DNA from: Chlamydiota bacterium
GTDB taxonomy: Bacteria; Chlamydiota; Chlamydiia; Chlamydiales; Rhabdochlamydiaceae
Assembly: GCA_013041585.1 (NCBI GenBank)
Contig: JABEVM010000004.1
Location: 1 to 7,917 of the forward strand
Reading direction: 5' to 3'
DNA length: 7,917 nt
Part shown: piece after piece, positions 1-5,993 of the stretch
Position numbering within the stretch: position 1 is the first letter of the stretch
Layout: each line of letters opens with the position of its first letter
Program-made: the position numbers and the translations under genes
The notes under the pieces: model-generated
Seen by the model: the letters and a program-made list of their open reading frames with translations, nothing else
Told to the model about the DNA's origin: nothing
Database searches by the model: none

Positions 1-7
1 GTTAATT

Positions 8-706
8 ATGATGACTATAAATTCATTTGACCTAGGTGGTGGGCTCTACAGCACCGAACAGTTTTTTGGGTGCGATACGTCCGATGATCTAGATGATTTG
101 GAATGCGAAATGATGATCAATGCGAAATGTGCTGAAAATCAACTAACTTTAAGAGATCTGGATAAGGTGTGGTTTATTGGAACAGTCACCGGTAGTATCA
201 GATTCACAAAAGGTGTTATCCTCTCAGCTATTTATGCGATTGCGTTGCTAGGACAATTATTTGTATATAGGGAAACAAGTCCGTCTTTAAGAAATTCACT
301 TTACATAGAGCTACATGACATTAAAAGAGGGTTTATTGCTTTATTTCCTGTTATGGGAGGAATGATTTTAGTACATCTTGAAAAAGAAGTAGATAGGCAG
401 ATAATGAGTGAGGCTCTCGGGATGGATCCAGAAGAATTTGAAAGGAAATTTGTAATGAGACCTGGCGTCACTCATGAAGACTTTTCAGAAATAGATTCAT
501 ATCTTAAAGAAGACGGAGACTGGATAATAATAGAAGGGTTTGGCGAGATGGCCCGAAAAGAATTTGAGATGCCCCCTCTTAGCAGCGATAAAAGGAATAA
601 AGAAATAGGTGAGACTGAAGATGCACTAAGCGATGAGGAAATGCTTGAAAAATTGCAAACGAGATTTTGGTTGCTGCAAAATTTGCAGAATTCAGCTGAG
701 CTTTGA
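8..706 (+). CDS. Hypothetical protein with two hydrophobic segments (start possibly upstream)
   Basis: I do not recognise this 232-residue protein. The N-terminal part is acidic (a DDLDDLE stretch near residues 27-33). Two hydrophobic segments follow, about residues 69-87 (GVILSAIYAIALLGQLFVY) and 109-124 (FIALFPVMGGMILVHL), about 22 residues apart. The C-terminal half is soluble and charged, ending in a probable helix (208-229). No signal peptide or catalytic motif is visible. A paired hydrophobic region in an otherwise hydrophilic protein fits an inner-membrane protein or a chlamydial inclusion-membrane (Inc)-type protein; that is inference only. The ATGs at 8 and 11 are adjacent, and only seven bases precede them without an in-frame stop, so the true start may lie outside the window and no ribosome site can be judged. 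The gene converges on uvrC with a 48-nt gap that shows no convincing terminator hairpin. Confidence 0.6.
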   Translation: MMTINSFDLGGGLYSTEQFFGCDTSDDLDDLECEMMINAKCAENQLTLRDLDKVWFIGTVTGSIRFTKGVILSAIYAIALLGQLFVYRETSPSLRNSLYIELHDIKRGFIALFPVMGGMILVHLEKEVDRQIMSEALGMDPEEFERKFVMRPGVTHEDFSEIDSYLKEDGDWIIIEGFGEMARKEFEMPPLSSDKRNKEIGETEDALSDEEMLEKLQTRFWLLQNLQNSAEL

Positions 707-754
707 GTTCGAGCATATTGATACTTTATAGACAGGGAAACCAGCGAAAAAAGA

Positions 755-2599
755 TTATAAGATGAGATCTTTACGTCGACTTTTAATAAATTCTAGAAGA
801 GTAGAAATATCTTTTTTAGAAAGTCCTTCTACCTTTTGTAAATCCTCGATCGATGCCTGCTCCAGTTTTCTGACGCTACCAAAATGAGTCAGGAGCATTT
901 TCTTCTTCTTAGGGCCAATTCCTGAAATACCGTCCAAAGAGCTTGTGATCATCCTCTTTTGTCTTTTTCTTCGATGGAAACCAATCGCAACCCTATGCGC
1001 TTCATCACGTACTTTTTGCAGGAAGAATAGAAGGGGAGACCTGGAATCGAGCAAAATAGGGTCTTTTCTCTCTTTAATAAAAACCTTTTCCTGTGTCATC
1101 CCTTTATCATGTCTCGATTCGTCTTTAGCTATGCCTATCGCATCTACGGAAATAATATCGAGCTCTTGCAATATGTCCAGAGCCACTTGCAACTGCCCTT
1201 TTCCGCCATCGATAATGAGAAGATCGGGAAGATCTTCTTTTTCTTTCGCTTTAGTTAAGTGTCTTGAAAGAGCTTGACGAAGGGCGCCATAGTCGTCGCT
1301 CTCCTGTATGTTCTTAATATGGAAATAGCGCATTCTTTTTGTATCTCGGTCCGCTTCCGTAAAAGCTACCATGCAAGCTACTGTGTCACTACCTGAGATA
1401 TGGGAGATGTCGAAGCATTCTATGCGTTTTGGATATGCGTTCAGATGGAACTTTTCTTGCATGTCAAGGAGAAGTTTTTCTTTTTGATCTATGTCAGATT
1501 TTTGCTGAGTGAAGACCGCTTTGGCATTTTCTTCAGCAAGGTCGATGATCTTTCTTTTTTCTCCTTTTGTCGGATGAAGAAGACGGATCTTCTTTTTATG
1601 CATTTCAAAAAAGATTTCTTCAATGATGTCTTGATCTGGAAGAGAGATAGGAAGGATGATTTCTTCGGAGAAGTTTTGCGTGAGTTTATAATTTTGCAAG
1701 AGGAAAGATGAAAGCAGTTCAGAATCCTCTCCTGCAACATGAGAAAAATTATAGTGGTTGGAACCTACGAGTTTTCCCTCTCGCAAAAGAAGCTGGAAAA
1801 TGGTGACATCGGAGCCGCTGCGATATAGTCCTATCCCATCACAGTCCTTGCCATAGGCTTTCCACAACACGTTTTCGGGACTTGAAATAGCTTCAATTTG
1901 CCGTATTGTATGAAGGTATGCTGCAGCCTTTTCATACTCTAAAGCTTCGGAGGCCATCTGCATGTCGATCGAGAGTTTTTTAACAATATCCTGGTTCTTT
2001 CCTTTTAGGAATTGGACAGCGCCGTCCACAAACGAGTCGTACTCTTCTTTAGAGCATTTTTTCACACAGGGGGCAATGCATTTTTTGATAGAATAAAGGA
2101 TGCAAGGACGAGTGCGTTTTTGTAGTTCGCTATCAGAGCATTGTCTTAGAGGAAAAAGTCGCTGTAAAAGTTCAAGTACCTCTCTTGCAGCAAGTGCGCT
2201 TGTATAAGGCCCAAAATATAGTCCGTCTTTAGGAGGAGCGCCTTTATAACGAATGAGCCTGATTGCCGGCCAAGGGTTTTTATTATTCACAAAAAGACCG
2301 ATGAAAGTTTTATCATCTTTGAGCAGGACATTGAACTTAGGCTGATGCTTTTTGATGAGCGTATTCTCTAAAAGAAGAGCCTCTTTTTCAGAAGAAGCAA
2401 TAAGGGTATCGATAAGCTCGATTTGTTCAAGCAGCACAGGGATCATGGCCCTTGTATCTCTGCCGTGGACAAAATATTGTTTTACCCTAGATTTGATATC
2501 TTTTGCTTTTCCAACATAGATAATCTCTCCCTTGCTATTTTTCATCATGTAAACGCCGGGTTGAGAGGGAAAGAGATCGATTTTCTTTGGATCGAACAT
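755..2599 (-). CDS. uvrC: UvrABC excinuclease subunit C (UvrC)
   Basis: UvrC makes both incisions, 3' and 5' of a lesion, in cytoplasmic nucleotide excision repair after UvrA/UvrB load on damaged DNA. At 614 residues it is full length. The GIY-YIG nuclease domain occupies about 14-95 (GVYMM, then IIYVGKAK), with Y28, R38, E78 and N90 at the family's catalytic positions. C154, C166, C174 and C178 match the [4Fe-4S] ligands described for E. coli UvrC. A UVR helix pair that binds UvrB lies at about 203-237. The RNase H-like 5' nuclease domain follows (about 385-540), with D397 in CFDISH, D436 in SDDYGALRQ, D464 in IIDGGKGQL and H535 in RDEAHR. Tandem helix-hairpin-helix motifs (about 553-606, DGISGIGPKKKK) form the DNA-binding tail. 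It lies 8 nt downstream of mutS, almost certainly in the same transcript. The ATG at 2599 is supported by an AGGA six bases upstream. Confidence 0.98.
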   Translation of the reverse strand: MFDPKKIDLFPSQPGVYMMKNSKGEIIYVGKAKDIKSRVKQYFVHGRDTRAMIPVLLEQIELIDTLIASSEKEALLLENTLIKKHQPKFNVLLKDDKTFIGLFVNNKNPWPAIRLIRYKGAPPKDGLYFGPYTSALAAREVLELLQRLFPLRQCSDSELQKRTRPCILYSIKKCIAPCVKKCSKEEYDSFVDGAVQFLKGKNQDIVKKLSIDMQMASEALEYEKAAAYLHTIRQIEAISSPENVLWKAYGKDCDGIGLYRSGSDVTIFQLLLREGKLVGSNHYNFSHVAGEDSELLSSFLLQNYKLTQNFSEEIILPISLPDQDIIEEIFFEMHKKKIRLLHPTKGEKRKIIDLAEENAKAVFTQQKSDIDQKEKLLLDMQEKFHLNAYPKRIECFDISHISGSDTVACMVAFTEADRDTKRMRYFHIKNIQESDDYGALRQALSRHLTKAKEKEDLPDLLIIDGGKGQLQVALDILQELDIISVDAIGIAKDESRHDKGMTQEKVFIKERKDPILLDSRSPLLFFLQKVRDEAHRVAIGFHRRKRQKRMITSSLDGISGIGPKKKKMLLTHFGSVRKLEQASIEDLQKVEGLSKKDISTLLEFIKSRRKDLIL

Positions 2600-2605
2600 A
2601 GATTT

Positions 2606-2609
2606 TCCT
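2606..2609 (-). promoter_or_regulatory. uvrC ribosome binding site overlapping the mutS stop
   Basis: On the minus strand an AGGA lies six bases before the uvrC ATG and shares bases with the mutS TAG stop (2610-2608). A ribosome finishing mutS would end on the uvrC start signal, which suggests translational coupling of the two repair genes. The coupling is inferred from geometry. Confidence 0.7.
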
Positions 2610-5235
2610 AGCTAGGGGAAATGATTTTTTTCCATTGCACGATTTTACTGAAAGCTTCTAAGGGAGTGAGATGGTTGGGATCGATTTTGGCAAGTTCTGC
2701 CAGGACCTGTTCGGTCAGAGCCTGTGTTTTTTTATCCTCGGAAGAGTTTGTGAAGAGGTTTAGCTGTTTCGTTTTTGGCAATTTACCTTTTTCAAACACA
2801 GGATTTTTGGCCCCAGTCTCAATTTTAGCTAACATCTCTTGCGCAGACTTAATGACGGAAGCGGGAAGACCTGCTAATCTGGCTACATGGATCCCATAAC
2901 TTTTATCCGTTCCTCCTCGTACAATCTTATGAAGGAAGGTGATCCCTTCTTCAGATTCATGGACAGCTACGTTGTAATTGACAGCACCTGGAATTTTTTC
3001 TTCTAGCTCAGTTAATTCCCAATAGTGGGTTGCAAACAAAGTTTTCGCATTTTTATTAGTTGTAGTAAGTAAGAATTCTGCTACCGCCCAAGCAATGGAA
3101 ATCCCATCGTACGTGCTTGTTCCTCTTCCGATTTCATCGAGGATGACAAGAGATTTAGAAGAGATCGTATGTAAAATCGTAGCAGTTTCTGTCATTTCTA
3201 CCATAAAAGTAGATTTTCCCCTTGATAGGTCATCGCTGGCCCCGATTCGACTGCAAACTTTGTCGATGATACCGATGTGCGCTTCGGCAGCTGGTACCAT
3301 TGATCCGATTTGCGCCATGATCGCAATAAGCGCTACTTGCCTTAAGTATGTAGATTTGCCCGCCATATTTGGTCCCGTAATCAGATGGAGTTTTTGGGCT
3401 TCATCAAAATAGACATCGTTAGGGATAAATGTTTCTTTTTGTGCAAAGGCTTCTACAACAGGATGTCTGCCTTCTTTGATGGTAAAGGCGTCTGTTTCAT
3501 CAACTAAAGGTCTAGTATAGTTATAGGTAAGAGCTACTTGGCTTAGCGAAAGGAGACAGTCGATATTCGCAACAGATTCTGCAGTCTCTTGAATCTCTTT
3601 TTGAAGGTTTGTGATGTTTTTTCGTAGAGATTCAAAAAGTTCTTTTTCCAGATAAGAGATTTTTTCTTCCGCTGTTAAAACTTTATACTCATATTCTTTT
3701 AACTCTGGAGAAATAAAACGCTCTGCATTGACAAGTGTTTGTCTTCTTTGGAAATTGGGAGGCATTTTTTCAGCTTGGCCTCTACTTACTTCGATATAAT
3801 AGCCAAAAGCTTTTGTAAAACCCACTTTCAGAGTTTTAATATTTGTCTGTTCTCTTAGAGTATTTTGATAAGAAGCAATCCACTTGTGAGAATTTGCCTG
3901 CAGTTCATAGAGCTCATCTAAGGCGGTGTAATACCCTTCTTTGAATGTCCTACTATCTCCTAGATGTAAAGGACAGGTCTCTAAAAGGGCCCTTCGCATT
4001 TCTTTGGTAAGTTTGCTTAAGTCATGCAGCTTAGCTCTATGATCAGAGAGAAGTCGGCACGGAGTATTTTCTAAAATTGCGATCAACTCTGGGATTTGCT
4101 CTAGAGAAATACAGAGAGAAAGAAAATCTCTAGGGCCTGCAAAAGAGGTTACAATCTTCATGATCAATCTTTCTAGATCGCGTACCTGCTGGATTCGCAA
4201 CGAAAGATTTTTCCTCATGCTATCTGATTGCATAAAAGCTTCGACTGCATCTAGCCTCTTATTTATTTTTTTTGCGCAGAGTAGGGGGTGCGTGAGCCAT
4301 TTTCTGAGCAGCCTAGCTCCCATAGGAGTTGAACTCTTATCTAAAAGGTGCAGAAGCGTTGCATGAGTATGTCTTTGGTTAAGCGGTTCTGTAATCTCAA
4401 GATGCCTCTGAGTAGACTGGTCAAGTGACATATATTCAGCTGAGTTTTCGATACTGATTTTAGTAATATGGTTTACTGGAAAATAGAGCTCATCGTGAAC
4501 ATAGAGAAGGAGCGCTCCTGCGGAGTTAATTGCTGTCGTCATCTCCTGCATTCCAAATCCATCTAAACTATGGACCTTGAAATGTTTCTGCAGTGTTTGC
4601 AGCGCGCTGCGATGCTCGAAATGCCACTCCTCTCTGATCGTACATAGACAAGGGAAGTATTCGGGAAGTTTTTCAAGAAAATTTTTATGATTTTTGTGAC
4701 ATTTTTCCGATACGATGATCTCTTTGGGACGAAGGCGTGCGAGTTCATCGAGAAGATCTTGCTCATTTTCTAGCTGCTGCACTCTGAAATCTGCAGTGGT
4801 AAGATCAAGAAAGGCGATTCCAAAAGAAGCATTTATCTTGCTAAGACAGAGAATGTAGTTGTTCGAATTTTCTGAGAGTAGATGAGAGTTGACAACGGTA
4901 CCGGGAGTTACAATCCGTACGATCTCTCGTTTTACTAATCCTTTCACATCTTTGGGATTTTCCGTTTGTTCAACGATGGCAATTTTGTACCCTTTTGCGA
5001 GCATTTTATCGATGTAGCCTTCGCTTGTGTGATGAGGGATGCCGCTCATCGGAATATCTTGTCTTTTTGTAAGAGTAAGATCTAGCTCTTTGGAAAGAGT
5101 ATGAGCATCTTCATAAAAAGCTTCGTAAAAGTCTCCCAATCGAAATAATACAAGAGCGTCTTTGGCTTCCTCTTTACAAGCATGCCACTGCGCCATCATC
5201 GGAGAAATCTTATTATCTAGAGAAGAATCTGTCAT
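2608..5235 (-). CDS. mutS: DNA mismatch repair protein MutS
   Basis: MutS recognises mispaired or looped bases and acts as an ATP-dependent sliding clamp that recruits MutL. At 875 residues it is full length. The mismatch-recognition domain (about 12-125) has the Phe-X-Glu reader in GDFYEAF (F36, E38). The connector spans about 126-265 and the lever/clamp region about 270-575. The ABC-type ATPase (about 575-805) shows Walker A GPNMAGKST (621-629), the signature SRGKSTFMVEM (671-681), Walker B LVILDE with D700 and E701, the switch histidine H737 in ATHYWEL, and the dimerising helix-turn-helix TDKSYGIHVARLAGLP. The tail carries QLNLF (824-828), a good match to the beta-clamp-binding pentapeptide. 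The ATG at 5235 is the furthest upstream start possible: an in-frame TAA lies about 39 nt before it, with no ATG, GTG or TTG between. No clear Shine-Dalgarno is visible. The gene leads uvrC; mutL is not in the window. Confidence 0.98.
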   Translation of the reverse strand: MTDSSLDNKISPMMAQWHACKEEAKDALVLFRLGDFYEAFYEDAHTLSKELDLTLTKRQDIPMSGIPHHTSEGYIDKMLAKGYKIAIVEQTENPKDVKGLVKREIVRIVTPGTVVNSHLLSENSNNYILCLSKINASFGIAFLDLTTADFRVQQLENEQDLLDELARLRPKEIIVSEKCHKNHKNFLEKLPEYFPCLCTIREEWHFEHRSALQTLQKHFKVHSLDGFGMQEMTTAINSAGALLLYVHDELYFPVNHITKISIENSAEYMSLDQSTQRHLEITEPLNQRHTHATLLHLLDKSSTPMGARLLRKWLTHPLLCAKKINKRLDAVEAFMQSDSMRKNLSLRIQQVRDLERLIMKIVTSFAGPRDFLSLCISLEQIPELIAILENTPCRLLSDHRAKLHDLSKLTKEMRRALLETCPLHLGDSRTFKEGYYTALDELYELQANSHKWIASYQNTLREQTNIKTLKVGFTKAFGYYIEVSRGQAEKMPPNFQRRQTLVNAERFISPELKEYEYKVLTAEEKISYLEKELFESLRKNITNLQKEIQETAESVANIDCLLSLSQVALTYNYTRPLVDETDAFTIKEGRHPVVEAFAQKETFIPNDVYFDEAQKLHLITGPNMAGKSTYLRQVALIAIMAQIGSMVPAAEAHIGIIDKVCSRIGASDDLSRGKSTFMVEMTETATILHTISSKSLVILDEIGRGTSTYDGISIAWAVAEFLLTTTNKNAKTLFATHYWELTELEEKIPGAVNYNVAVHESEEGITFLHKIVRGGTDKSYGIHVARLAGLPASVIKSAQEMLAKIETGAKNPVFEKGKLPKTKQLNLFTNSSEDKKTQALTEQVLAELAKIDPNHLTPLEAFSKIVQWKKIISPS

Positions 5236-5270
5236 AAAAATACAAAGATGAAAAATGTGTTGTAGACGCG

Positions 5271-5299
5271 ATTATCACAAGATCTTTTTCGGATTGCAA
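5271..5299 (-). promoter_or_regulatory. Candidate housekeeping-sigma promoter for mutS-uvrC
   Basis: On the minus strand, TTGCAA (5299-5294, 4/6 to TTGACA) is followed after 17 nt by GATAAT (5276-5271, 5/6 to TATAAT). A TG one base before the -10 makes it an extended -10. Transcription would start near 5264, leaving a leader of about 28 nt before the mutS ATG. It lies between the putative terminator of the preceding gene and mutS, as expected for an operon promoter. Found by reading only; no transcript data. Confidence 0.55.
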
Positions 5300-5316
5300 G
5301 GGAAAATCGAGATCTT
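5279..5316. repeat. Imperfect inverted repeat over the mutS promoter
   Basis: AAGATC (5279-5284) is the reverse complement of GATCTT (5311-5316). Inside it, TTTTC (5286-5290) pairs with GAAAA (5302-5306), leaving an 11-nt loop and an uneven internal bulge. It encloses the candidate -35 box and abuts the extended -10, where an operator could sit. In AT-rich intergenic DNA, two short arms like these can arise by chance. Confidence 0.3.
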
Positions 5317-5371
5317 ATGTTATGTAGGAGAGTTTGCTAAAGAAGAATCAGCTCGAAAGCAAAGTAGATTC

Positions 5372-5403
5372 AAAAAATGTAATAACAAGTTGCATTTGTT
5401 ATT
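5372..5403 (-). terminator. Weak AT-rich hairpin, possible terminator of the small gene
   Basis: AATAACAA (5381-5388) pairs perfectly with TTGTTATT (5396-5403) around a 7-nt loop. Read on the minus strand, the stem is followed after three bases by six T residues (5377-5372). The opposite strand also has a run of nine T right after the stem, so it could work in both directions, although no plus-strand gene ends here. The stem contains only one G-C pair and includes the stop codon of the small gene, so it would be inefficient. Confidence 0.4.
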
Positions 5404-5911
5404 TTTTTTTGCGAAAAAAGAATAATTTTTTCAATAACTTATAGGGAGTATTTTCTTTATGGGAAGGCTCTTGTATAGATTTAGGCGGAGCACTTGTATC
5501 ATTAGAAGGAAGTTCCTCCAAAGCCTTTTGAATTTGGATCAAGCTACCTTGACCCCATTGAATGAGAAGCTCTAAATCTTTCGCAAGATTTGTAAGATTA
5601 GATTGAATTTCTTCGAGAGTCTTGGGACTTGCTGTCTTGTTTTTTAAACGGGAAGGAGGCATGCTGACTTCTTGTACGGTTTGCTTGAGCTCAAAGACCG
5701 TCATTAGATAGGAAGTCATGACGTGGTTGATCTTCTCCCTGAGCTGACCGAGTTCTTTCTTGCTGCTCTCTTCCACTTTTTTGGTAGCAAGGGAAGGTGC
5801 ATCGGTTTGAGAGGAAGGCATGATAGCCGTCTGACAAACTTTTTGCAGAAGAGCTTGTGATAGATCCGGAGCTTTAGAATTAGGAGATAGGCTGTCTGAA
5901 GAGGATTCCAT
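5399..5911 (-). CDS. Small Ser/Lys-rich hypothetical protein between mutS and dnaG
   Basis: I do not recognise a family in this 170-residue protein. Residues 1-50 are Ser/Pro-rich and probably disordered. Two probable helices follow, about 52-83 (KELGQLREKINHVM...) and 97-135 (TLEEIQSNLTNLAKDLELL...), with heptad-like hydrophobic spacing that suggests a short coiled coil. Then comes a polar linker and a strongly basic-aromatic end, KKLFFFRKKK (161-170). There is no signal peptide or transmembrane segment; the tail might touch membrane lipid or nucleic acid. By position it corresponds to the C. trachomatis CT793 hypothetical, as I recall that gene order; homology is untested. The ATG at 5911 is preceded by an in-frame TAG five codons upstream, with no other start between, and no good Shine-Dalgarno is visible. 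The last three lysines are encoded by nine consecutive A residues directly before the stop. Confidence 0.75.
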   Translation of the reverse strand: MESSSDSLSPNSKAPDLSQALLQKVCQTAIMPSSQTDAPSLATKKVEESSKKELGQLREKINHVMTSYLMTVFELKQTVQEVSMPPSRLKNKTASPKTLEEIQSNLTNLAKDLELLIQWGQGSLIQIQKALEELPSNDTSAPPKSIQEPSHKENTPYKLLKKLFFFRKKK

Positions 5912-5993
5912 AACAAGTTTTCTCTATGAAGGTGTATTCGGCTAGGGTAGCGGAACGCGCATTTTTTTTATACCTATTTGTTTAGGAATTTTT
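5912..5993. promoter_or_regulatory. Divergent spacer between the small gene and dnaG
   Basis: This 82-nt spacer should hold promoters for both the leftward small gene and rightward dnaG. It has a G/C-richer block (about 5939-5960) next to eight T residues (5962-5969). On the minus strand TATAAA (5972-5967) could be a -10 for the small gene. On the plus strand TATACC (5969-5974) could serve dnaG with a very short leader. Neither has a recognisable -35 at proper spacing, so exact promoters are not called. Confidence 0.3.
5984..5987 (+). promoter_or_regulatory. dnaG ribosome binding site
   Basis: AGGA lies six bases before the ATG at 5994, the same spacing as for uvrC. This favours ATG 5994 over the second in-frame ATG at 6000, which would be 12 bases away. 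Confidence 0.7.

Noticed and set aside
674..688. Near-perfect palindrome CTGCAAA-A-TTTGCAG at the end of the first gene
   Set aside because: It lies in coding sequence for a tandem Leu-Gln-Asn repeat, leaves no room for a hairpin loop and has no T run after it, so it is probably a codon coincidence.
707..754. Possible shared terminator between the convergent first gene and uvrC
   Set aside because: I found no stem longer than about four pairs followed by a T run on either strand.
945..1277. Plus-strand open frame of 110 codons opposite the C-terminal part of uvrC
   Set aside because: It is antisense to conserved UvrC nuclease and helix-hairpin-helix sequence, with no ribosome site or family resemblance.
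1400..1711. Plus-strand open frame of 103 codons opposite uvrC
   Set aside because: It lies wholly inside uvrC, whose reading is certain. It encodes a low-complexity Phe-rich product with no motif.
3095..3412. Plus-strand open frame opposite the MutS ATPase domain
   Set aside because: Its codons are the complement of the Walker A, signature and Walker B region of mutS, which explains the lack of stops.
5716..5916. Second minus-strand frame (TTG start) overlapping the small gene
   Set aside because: It shares DNA with the longer, better-composed 170-residue frame, starts at TTG and has no ribosome site.
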